This document shows, in pieces, positions 1-5,170 of a stretch of 9,863 nt of DNA (positions are counted from its first letter, which is position 1; the number at the start of each line of letters is the position of its first letter). Both the position numbers and the translations under genes were made by a program. The notes beneath the pieces are model-generated. The model was given only the letters and a program-made list of their open reading frames with translations. It was not told the origin of the DNA and did not search any database. The stretch lies in assembly GCA_014360855.1 (NCBI GenBank), contig JACIWP010000108.1, positions 1-9,863 of the forward strand, given 5' to 3'. This stretch comes from Anaerolineae bacterium (GTDB taxonomy: Bacteria > Chloroflexota > Anaerolineae > JACIWP01).

Positions 1-177
1 ATCGTCTATGCCATCCTGTTCAACTTTCCCATGATTATCACCCAGCGGCACAACCGCCCGCGGCTCCAGGCCCTGCTGGAAAGCGTGCGGAGCGGTGCCA
101 TCCCCGCCGGCCCGCCGGCCAGGACCCCGGCCGAGTCTGGCACAGCCACTGCTCAAGCCGGCAGAAGGTCGCAGTAA
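1..177 (+). CDS. C-terminal fragment of a CrtO-like membrane acyltransferase (partial, 5' end outside window)
   Basis: Frame 1 is open from the first base to a TAA at 175-177, giving the last 58 residues of a protein. The fragment begins with a hydrophobic stretch (IVYAILFNFPMII) that runs into TQRHNRPRLQALL. A membrane helix ending in 'N-x-P-x-x-x-x-Q-R-x-N-R-P-R-L' is what I recall for the C-terminus of glycosyl-4,4'-diaponeurosporenoate acyltransferase (CrtO) and its relatives, integral membrane proteins of carotenoid or glycolipid acylation. The assignment rests on this one motif, so the substrate is not known. The last ~25 residues are low-complexity Ala/Pro/Gly/Thr and look like a non-conserved tail. 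The 3' end overlaps the opposing PP-loop gene by 25 bp, and no terminator is visible between them. Confidence 0.55.
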   Translation: MVYAILFNFPMIITQRHNRPRLQALLESVRSGAIPAGPPARTPAESGTATAQAGRRSQ

Positions 178-818
178 TAGAAGCGGTTCTCCCGCAGTAT
201 CTTCTCTCCCCGGGTAAAGGCGATTGGCCGGCGGAAGATGGGGCCGGCATAGACGAAGCTGTGGAACTCGCCGTTCTCGGCGCAGGGGTCCACGCCGGCC
301 GGCAGTTCGGCCAGCAGTTGCGCGTCGATCTCCCGGCCGGCGAATTCCCGCCCCAGCATTGTGGTATCCACACAGGTGATGACCGCCCGGAATCCCAGCG
401 CAATGAACTGCCGGACGAGGTCCGCCGGCGCCTTCCCCCACAGCGGGAAGATCGCGCCCATGTCCAGGCGGGCGAGGTTGCGCTCTCGATATGCACGCAC
501 CTCCTCCAGATGGATGTCGCCGAAGGCCACGGCCTGCACGCCTCGGGAGAGATAGCGTTCCAGCACCTCCCGCATGCGGCGCTCGTACTCCCCGTTGTCG
601 CAGTGCTGGGGGATCCAGACGAGCTCAAGCGGCAGGCCCAGGGCCTCGGCCTGCTGTTGGAGGAGCTCCAGGCGCACCCCATGCATACTGATGCGCTGGT
701 AGCCCTCGGTGACGGTGGTCAAAAGGCCGGCGACCTCCCAGCTCCCCTCCTGCAGAAGCGTGTGTAGGGCCAGGGCGCTGTCTTTGCCGCCGCTCCAAGC
801 GAAAAGGATGCGTTCCAT
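153..818 (-). CDS. Dph6/DUF71 family PP-loop ATPase (diphthine-ammonia ligase-like)
   Basis: 221 aa, close to the usual ~220 aa of the family. The N-terminus carries the PP-loop SGGKDS (residues 9-14), which binds ATP for adenylation. Other family signatures are the SMHGVR segment, GDIHLEEVRAYRERN, the GAIFPLWG region, the CVDT segment and, near the C-terminus, ENGEFHSFVYAGPIF. In archaea and eukaryotes the family makes the last amide of diphthamide on elongation factor 2. Bacteria are not known to carry diphthamide, so the bacterial substrate is open and the amide-ligase label should be read as family membership only. The reading frame extends upstream to a GTG at 857, but I chose the ATG at 818: a GGAG (830-827) lies 8 bases upstream, the protein then starts directly before the first strand of the ATPase fold (MERILFAWSGGKDS), and the likely -10 element lies between the two starts. 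It is divergent from the surface-protein gene. Confidence 0.88.
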   Translation of the reverse strand: MERILFAWSGGKDSALALHTLLQEGSWEVAGLLTTVTEGYQRISMHGVRLELLQQQAEALGLPLELVWIPQHCDNGEYERRMREVLERYLSRGVQAVAFGDIHLEEVRAYRERNLARLDMGAIFPLWGKAPADLVRQFIALGFRAVITCVDTTMLGREFAGREIDAQLLAELPAGVDPCAENGEFHSFVYAGPIFRRPIAFTRGEKILRENRFYYCDLLPA

Positions 819-845
819 TTCCCGCGCTCCGATCGAACTCCCTGC

Positions 846-874
846 ATGATACCACACGCTCCCGCGCCGGCCAA
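846..874 (-). promoter_or_regulatory. Putative extended -10 promoter of the Dph6-like gene
   Basis: On the minus strand, TATCAT (851-846) is preceded by TGG (854-852), an extended -10 element. TTGGCC (874-869) sits 17 bp further upstream as a 4/6 match to the -35 consensus. Initiation near 839 would give a leader of about 20 nt with the GGAG ribosome site. It would also leave the GTG at 857 untranscribed, which supports the ATG start at 818. This is a prediction by eye. Confidence 0.45.
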
Positions 875-955
875 ACCAGCCCCTACGTCCCTGCCCCCGC
901 GATAGAGGATAACATTAAACTTTGTCCACCTCAGCCCTTTCATGGGCCGGCCATA

Positions 956-985
956 TTGTCAAGCGCCGGCTCGTTATGGTAGAAT
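956..985 (+). promoter_or_regulatory. Putative sigma70-type promoter of the surface-protein gene
   Basis: TTGTCA (956-961, 5/6) and TAGAAT (980-985, 5/6) are separated by 18 bp, and TGG directly precedes the -10 to make an extended -10. Initiation near 992 would give a leader of about 59 nt. The promoter lies inside the upstream open frame that extends to 922, so it argues against any start before it and for the start at 1051. Confidence 0.55.
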
Positions 986-1039
986 ACCTGTATGAGCGGG
1001 CCGGCGGTACGCCGCGCTCGCCGTCCGCACGTCATGCAT

Positions 1040-1044
1040 GGAGG
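1040..1044 (+). promoter_or_regulatory. Ribosome binding site GGAGG that decides the surface-protein start
   Basis: GGAGG lies 6 bases before the ATG at 1051. It abuts the other in-frame ATG at 1045 with no spacing, so 1051 is the better start. The signal peptide (MSRRGWVFGALVL...) begins exactly there. Confidence 0.75.
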
Positions 1045-1050
1045 ATGGAA

Positions 1051-3453
1051 ATGTCCAGGCGAGGCTGGGTCTTTGGAGCGCTGGTGCTGATAAGCCTCCT
1101 CTTGGTTTCGCCGGCCCTGGCCCCGGCCGGCAGTCACGTATCGGCGCAGGGGACCATTGGCGCGCCGCCGGAGTGGGTCAACTTCTACGGGATCAATTCC
1201 ACGTTCAACGGACAGCCCCTGCCCGTCGGGTCCGAGGTAGTAGCCTACGCCGGCGATAAACGGTGCGGCTCCTTCGTCGTCCATACACTCGGACAGTACG
1301 GCGTCATGCCCTGCTACCGGGACCGGCCGGAACAGCCCGGCGCACAACCCGGCGACCGCATCCGCTTCACCATCAATGGCTATGAGGCCATCGTGCGGGG
1401 GCCGGACGAACCTGTCTGGACCGTGCACGGCGACCTCAAACATGTCGAGCTGGAAGCGCACGGCGTTCCGCAATCGCCCACCCCCACCCCGACCCAGACC
1501 GTGATGCCCACCAGCACGCCGACCTCCACCCCCATCGGATGGAGCCCCAGCCCCACGCCGACCTGGCCCTGGACACCTACGCCCACGCCCATCCTCTCCC
1601 CGACGCCCACCCCCACCCTGTGGTACTGGCCCAGCCCGACGCCCACGCCGGTGGCGCCGCCGGCAACCCTGCCGCCCGGGGTCACCTGCTGGGACCAGGT
1701 GCAGGACGGCGGCTTTGAGGCCGGCGGATACTGGGGGGTGGACGCCACCGCCCGGCCGGCGGCGCGCAGTATCGCTCAAGTGCACGCCGGCAGTTACTCC
1801 ATGCGCCTCGGCATCGAGAACGAGTCCAACGTCGCCTCCAGCTCCGCCATCCGCCAGCGGCTGGAGGTGCCGGCCAACGCCACTTCCGCCCTCCTGACCC
1901 TGTTCTATTATCCCACCACCGAACCTGACCCACGCGGGGATTACTGGGAAATCCTCCTCATGTCCCCGGGCACCAACCAGGTCATCGCCACGCTCTGGCG
2001 CAACCCGGTGAGCAACGATCGGCGCTGGCTCCAGTTGAACGTGGACCTCTCCTCGTTCCGCGGCTATGCCTTCGACCTGTACCTGAACGTGTTCAACGAT
2101 GGGCAGGGCGGCCGCAGTGCCGTATATGTGGATGATGTGGCGTTCCAGATTTGCGCGCCGGCGCCGCAGGCCCCTACCCCCACCTTCACGCCCCTGCCTC
2201 CGCCGGCCACCCCCTGGACGCCGTATCCTACGCCGGCCGGCCAGTGCACCGAGCTGATCTCCAACGGCGGGTTCGAGGCCGGCACGCAGGGATGGTACCT
2301 TGGCCCCACGGAGCGCGTGCCGGCGCTGGTCACCGACAACCGCCACAGCGGCAGTTACGCCATGCGGCTGGGCATCCCCGATGGGCCTAACGTGCAGACC
2401 TTCTCGTCCATACGCCAGACAGTCAGCATCCCCGCGGATGCCGCCAACGTCGAAATCACCTTCTGGGTATATCTTATGTCTACTGAAACCGGTGGGCAGG
2501 ACCATCAGGAGTTTGTGGTGCTCTCGCCGGCGGATGGCTCGACCCTGGCCCTGCCCTGGCGGGTGTGGTACGACAACAGCCGCACCTGGATGCAACAACG
2601 CATCAACCTGACCCAATTCCGCGGCCAGTCCATCGTGGTGTACTTCAATGCCTATAACGACGGCGCCGGCGGCGTGACCTCGATGGTCATTGACGATATC
2701 TCCCTGCTGGCATGCCGGCCGGCCCCCACGCCATCTCCTACCGCCATCGCCCTGCTCGTCCCGACGGCGACCTTCACTCCACCGCCGGCGGCAGGGGCCG
2801 CCGGCCAGCAGACGCCCATGGTGACCCTGGCGCGGCCGACGCCAACCCCCTCACCCACGCCGGCGGGACTGCTGGGCGGCTCCAAAACCGCCACCATTGC
2901 GGCGGCAGCGGCGTTGATCATGGCTATCCTGGGCAGTGTGGCCATCATTGGGGTGGTGCTCCAACAACGCCGGCGGCAGAAGCAATCCGGGTCGGCCAGC
3001 GGCACGTACGGCGCTGGGGCGACGCCTCCACCGCCAGGCTTCGGACCGATTTCCTCTGCGGGAGCACAGCCCGGGGCTTCGGGGGCGCCTCCCACGTCGG
3101 CATCCCCCACGACATCCACGCCGGGTGCGCCGAGCGGGTCGCCGGCCGGCGCCGGTGGAGCCGCACCGTCCAGCGAAACGCCGTACCAGCGGCCGGTGCG
3201 GGTGGTCAGCGCGGCTCGTCCGCGGCGCATCTCCTCGGTAGAGCCGGATGTGTCCCCGCGCATGCCCGCGGAAGAAGAACCCGAGGAACCGCCTGAGCCG
3301 GCGGAAGAGGAACTGGGGGAAGAGGAGCGGGTTGACCCGGGAGCGCCTCGCCGCTGGATCCAACTGGCGGACAAGGACACGCCGCCGGAGGAGCCGCCGG
3401 CAGAGCCGGCGGAAGAAGAGGCAGAGGAGGACGAGGACCAGCCGCCGTGGTAA
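1051..3453 (+). CDS. Large exported surface protein: signal peptide, beta module, Pro/Thr linkers, two jelly-roll-like domains, one TM helix, acidic tail
   Basis: 800 aa; I recognise no named gene. Order of parts: signal peptide (1-33: Arg-Arg, hydrophobic core, SAQ end). An N-terminal beta-rich module (34-140) has the pattern PPEWVNFYG...NGQPLPVGSEV, Cys72 and Cys88, then a GDRIRFTINGYEA segment; I recall similar modules in Chloroflexota secreted proteins. Residues 142-210 are a Pro/Thr linker. Two related domains follow (211-370 and 397-557), each opening with 'GGFEAG', then 'GSY(S/A)MRLGI', and closing with 'N-x-F/Y-NDG-x-GG...DD(V/I)'. This resembles carbohydrate-binding (CBM4/9-like) or MAM-like jelly rolls. 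Each is flanked by a cysteine pair (Cys213/Cys368, Cys399/Cys555), so a disulfide is likely. A third linker leads to one transmembrane helix (616-637) followed by QQRRRQK, so by the positive-inside rule the N-terminal part is outside and the tail (638-800) inside. The tail is first Gly/Pro/Ala/Ser/Thr-rich, then strongly Glu/Pro-rich. The role is probably cell-surface or sugar binding, inferred from the folds only. A strong hairpin follows the gene. Confidence 0.85.
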   Translation: MSRRGWVFGALVLISLLLVSPALAPAGSHVSAQGTIGAPPEWVNFYGINSTFNGQPLPVGSEVVAYAGDKRCGSFVVHTLGQYGVMPCYRDRPEQPGAQPGDRIRFTINGYEAIVRGPDEPVWTVHGDLKHVELEAHGVPQSPTPTPTQTVMPTSTPTSTPIGWSPSPTPTWPWTPTPTPILSPTPTPTLWYWPSPTPTPVAPPATLPPGVTCWDQVQDGGFEAGGYWGVDATARPAARSIAQVHAGSYSMRLGIENESNVASSSAIRQRLEVPANATSALLTLFYYPTTEPDPRGDYWEILLMSPGTNQVIATLWRNPVSNDRRWLQLNVDLSSFRGYAFDLYLNVFNDGQGGRSAVYVDDVAFQICAPAPQAPTPTFTPLPPPATPWTPYPTPAGQCTELISNGGFEAGTQGWYLGPTERVPALVTDNRHSGSYAMRLGIPDGPNVQTFSSIRQTVSIPADAANVEITFWVYLMSTETGGQDHQEFVVLSPADGSTLALPWRVWYDNSRTWMQQRINLTQFRGQSIVVYFNAYNDGAGGVTSMVIDDISLLACRPAPTPSPTAIALLVPTATFTPPPAAGAAGQQTPMVTLARPTPTPSPTPAGLLGGSKTATIAAAAALIMAILGSVAIIGVVLQQRRRQKQSGSASGTYGAGATPPPPGFGPISSAGAQPGASGAPPTSASPTTSTPGAPSGSPAGAGGAAPSSETPYQRPVRVVSAARPRRISSVEPDVSPRMPAEEEPEEPPEPAEEELGEEERVDPGAPRRWIQLADKDTPPEEPPAEPAEEEAEEDEDQPPW
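1474..1680 (+). repeat. Low-complexity Pro/Thr linker-coding repeat
   Basis: Imperfect repeats of CCCACG/CCGACGCCC-type units encode PTPTP blocks interrupted by Trp/Tyr (GWSPSP, WPWTPT, LWYWPSP), residues about 142-210 of the surface protein. Such linkers are usually extended, often glycosylated spacers between exported domains. Shorter versions lie at about 2161-2238 and 2719-2880. The unit repeats may vary in copy number between strains. Confidence 0.75.
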
Positions 3454-3475
3454 GCCTTTGGCGCGACGGGAAAAG

Positions 3476-3510
3476 AACAGGCGGGGGAAAATCCCCCCCC
3501 GCCTGTTTTA
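3476..3510. terminator. Strong hairpin, probable bidirectional Rho-independent terminator
   Basis: A 12-bp perfect stem, AACAGGCGGGGG (3476-3487) with CCCCCGCCTGTT (3496-3507), closes an 8-nt loop. It continues into TTTTA on the plus strand. On the minus strand the sequence after the stem is TTCTTTT-like, from AAAAGAA at 3471-3477. It lies 22 bp after the surface-protein stop and at the 3' end of the opposing TPR gene, whose last bases touch it, so it plausibly ends both transcripts. Confidence 0.8.
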
Positions 3511-3972
3511 TCCCATCCGGCCGGCTCCATCCTCCTGGAGCGGCACCTCGTCCAGCATATCGCGCAGCCGGCGGGCATGCTCGCTCCATCCGCCGGCGGG
3601 GAAGCGGCGCAGATACTCCTCCAGGTCCTGGCGCGCGCCGGCCGCGTCGCCGGCGTTGATGCGCGCACAGCCGCGCTGGAACAGCGCCTCCGCATGGCCG
3701 GGGATGAGCTGGAGCACCCGCGTGAGGTCCTGCACCGCCCGTTCGGGGATATTCAGCTCACGCCAGTAAATGGTGCCGCGCATGAGCAGTGCGCCGGCAT
3801 TGCCAGCGTCCAGCTCGATGGCCCGGGTGAGGTCGAAAACCGCTTTCTCGAAGGATTCCCGGTCGGCGTACAGGTCGCCGAAATGGCGGTGGCCGGCGGC
3901 GCGCAGGGTGAGGAACCAGCTACACAGGCGGCGCCACCAGCCGACAGCCGGCCGGCTTGCTCGTTCGGGCAT
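3508..3972 (-). CDS. Small tetratricopeptide repeat (TPR) protein
   Basis: 154 aa. After a short basic/aromatic N-terminus (WWRRLCSWFLTLR, residues 12-24, which could be a weak membrane or protein contact) come about three TPR units at residues 24-57, 59-92 and 93-126. They show the usual spacing of small and aromatic residues: FEKAVFDLTRAIELD; GALLMRGTIYW...AVQDLTRVLQLIPG; AEALFQRGCARINAGD...ARQDLEEYLRRFP. TPRs mediate protein-protein contact and no enzyme motif is present. The frame reaches a TTG at 3987, but ATG 3972 is preferred because GAGGGGAG precedes it at suitable spacing. The glpX stop at 3980-3982 leaves only a 7-bp gap, so the two genes are almost certainly co-transcribed. Its partner and role are unknown. 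Confidence 0.82.
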   Translation of the reverse strand: MPERASRPAVGWWRRLCSWFLTLRAAGHRHFGDLYADRESFEKAVFDLTRAIELDAGNAGALLMRGTIYWRELNIPERAVQDLTRVLQLIPGHAEALFQRGCARINAGDAAGARQDLEEYLRRFPAGGWSEHARRLRDMLDEVPLQEDGAGRMG

Positions 3973-3979
3973 TCTCCCC

Positions 3980-4975
3980 TCAATCAAAAGGTATCAGGCT
4001 GAACTTCATCAGCTTGTCCCAACGGTGCACCGCCTCGATGCGCCGCACCGTGCCGGACTTACTGCGCATGACCAGGGTTTCGGTGCGTGCCCCGCCGCCG
4101 AAGTAGCGCACGCCCCTCAACAACTCGCCGTCCGTAATGCCGGTGGCGGAGAAGAAGATGTTCTGCCCGGAGCAAAGGTCATCCGTGGTGTAAATCCGGT
4201 TCAGGTCGTATCCCATTTCGAGGGCCTTGCGCCGTTCCTCCTCGTTGCGCGGCCAAAGCTTGGCCTGGATCTCGCCGCCGACACATTTGAGCGCGCAAGC
4301 GGTGAGCACAGCCTCCGGGGAACCGCCGATACCCAGCAGGATGTCAATGCCGGTGGATTCCATCGCGGTCATCAGGCCGCCGGCCACGTCGCCGTGCGGG
4401 AGCAGGCGGATGCGGGCGCCGACATGCCGCACCTCTTCGATCAGCTTCTTGTGGCGGTCCCGGTCCAGCATGACAACGGTCAGGTCATTGATGTCCTTGC
4501 CCCGCGCCCGCGCCACATTGCGCAGATTCACCGCTACCGGCGCCTCGATGTCAATGGCCCCCTTGGCCTCCGGCCCGACGGCGATCTTGTCCATATAGAC
4601 GATGGGGCCGGGGAAAAACATGGTGCCGCGTTCCGCCATTGCCACCACAGACAGGGCGTTGGGCTGACCCTGCGCCAGCAGAGTGGTGCCTTCGACCGGA
4701 TCCACGGCGATGTCTACTTGCGGAGGATCACCGGTGCCCAGGCGCTCGCCGTTATACAGCATCGGCGCCTGGTCTTTCTCTCCCTCGCCGATGACGACGA
4801 TGCCGTCCATGCGGATGGTGTTGAGCACCAGACGCATAGCCTCGACGGCGGCGCGGTCAACCGCTTCCTTGTCGCCGCGGCCCATCCAGCGGCCGGCGGC
4901 CAGGGCCGCCGCCTCCGTCACACGCACCAGCTCCAGCGCCAGGTTCCGGTCAGGCAACGAAGGCCCAGTTTCCAT
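3980..4975 (-). CDS. glpX: Class II fructose-1,6-bisphosphatase GlpX
   Basis: 331 aa, within the usual 320-340 of the family. It hydrolyses fructose 1,6-bisphosphate to fructose 6-phosphate and phosphate in gluconeogenesis and, where present, pentose-phosphate regeneration. It is a cytoplasmic, Mn/Mg-dependent enzyme. Family landmarks are [13 protein letters not shown] (residues 61-73), the DPVEGTT metal/phosphate site (92-98), a HGDVAGG segment (194-200) and [12 protein letters not shown] (215-226). By spacing, Asp40, Glu64, Asp92, Glu95 and Glu221 match the metal ligands reported for E. coli GlpX (Asp33, Glu57, Asp85, Glu88, Glu213); this is a spacing argument, not an alignment. The frame extends further upstream to 5116, but ATG 4975 has a near-perfect AAGGAGG 8 bases before it and fits the family's N-terminus ([18 protein letters not shown]). 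It is first in an operon with the TPR gene and has a good promoter upstream. Confidence 0.96.
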   Translation of the reverse strand: METGPSLPDRNLALELVRVTEAAALAAGRWMGRGDKEAVDRAAVEAMRLVLNTIRMDGIVVIGEGEKDQAPMLYNGERLGTGDPPQVDIAVDPVEGTTLLAQGQPNALSVVAMAERGTMFFPGPIVYMDKIAVGPEAKGAIDIEAPVAVNLRNVARARGKDINDLTVVMLDRDRHKKLIEEVRHVGARIRLLPHGDVAGGLMTAMESTGIDILLGIGGSPEAVLTACALKCVGGEIQAKLWPRNEEERRKALEMGYDLNRIYTTDDLCSGQNIFFSATGITDGELLRGVRYFGGGARTETLVMRSKSGTVRRIEAVHRWDKLMKFSLIPFD

Positions 4976-4983
4976 GGGTGGTT

Positions 4984-4990
4984 CCTCCTT
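4984..4990 (-). promoter_or_regulatory. Ribosome binding site AAGGAGG of glpX
   Basis: Near-complete Shine-Dalgarno on the minus strand, 8 bases before the ATG at 4975. It fixes the glpX start against the longer open frame and suggests efficient translation. Confidence 0.8.
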
Positions 4991-5017
4991 GCATTGACGA
5001 AGGTATAATATTTTGGT

Positions 5018-5037
5018 TCGGCGCCTCTGCGCGCCGA
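5018..5037 (-). promoter_or_regulatory. Hairpin in the glpX leader
   Basis: On the minus strand TCGGCGC and GCGCCGA form a perfect 7-bp stem around a 6-nt loop (GCAGAG), followed by an AT-rich run (ACCAAAATATTATACC). It lies within the predicted ~94-nt leader, about 27 nt before the ribosome site. It lacks a true U-tract, so it is more likely an mRNA-stability or regulatory stem than a terminator. No known riboswitch was recognised. Confidence 0.4.
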
Positions 5038-5075
5038 CATGCCCTGAAACCGGAATGGGTACACCTGATACACAC

Positions 5076-5104
5076 ATTGTAGCTTGCCTTGGGGACAATG
5101 TCAA
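5076..5104 (-). promoter_or_regulatory. Sigma70-type promoter of glpX
   Basis: On the minus strand a perfect TTGACA (5104-5099) and TACAAT (5081-5076, 5/6) are separated by exactly 17 bp. This is the best promoter match in the window. Initiation near 5069 gives a leader of about 94 nt to the glpX ATG. Confidence 0.7.
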
Positions 5105-5118
5105 AGGATTTGTCAAAG
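5099..5118. repeat. Direct repeat TGTCAAAG x2, candidate operator between divergent genes
   Basis: TGTCAAAG occurs at 5099-5106 and again at 5111-5118, 12 bp apart. The first copy contains the glpX -35 (read on the minus strand). The second overlaps the likely -35 (TTGTCA, 5110-5115) of the capA-like gene on the plus strand. A regulator reading both copies could control both directions, but simple -35 similarity could also explain the repeat. Confidence 0.4.
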
Positions 5119-5138
5119 CCCAACGGGTGTTGTAGCAT
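5110..5138 (+). promoter_or_regulatory. Putative promoter of the capA-like/mrfA operon
   Basis: TTGTCA (5110-5115, 5/6) lies 17 bp before TAGCAT (5133-5138, 4/6). Initiation near 5145 would give a leader of about 26 nt containing the GGAGG at 5160-5164. It is weaker than the divergent glpX promoter. Confidence 0.4.
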
Positions 5139-5159
5139 TAGACAGCATCCCCGCATCCT

Positions 5160-5164
5160 GGAGG
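5160..5164 (+). promoter_or_regulatory. Ribosome binding site GGAGG of the CapA-like gene
   Basis: GGAGG lies 6 bases before ATG 5171. It selects this start over the longer open frame beginning at 5084, which would run through both predicted divergent promoters. Confidence 0.75.
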
Positions 5165-5170
5165 TCCCAT

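Noticed and set aside
1474..1680. Possible CRISPR-like or tandem DNA repeat.
   Set aside because: The repeats are short, imperfect and in frame, encoding a Pro/Thr linker; there are no spacers.
940..2616. A 558-codon open frame on the minus strand opposite the surface-protein gene.
   Set aside because: Gly/Arg-rich shadow created by GC-rich third positions and the Pro/Thr repeats; the plus strand has a signal peptide, domains and a ribosome site.
3770..5008. A 412-codon open frame on the plus strand opposite glpX.
   Set aside because: glpX on the minus strand carries all family motifs; the plus-strand product has no known pattern.
5018..5037. Transcription terminator or attenuator in front of glpX.
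   Set aside because: The stem is not followed by a U-tract, only by a mixed AT-rich run, so termination is not supported.
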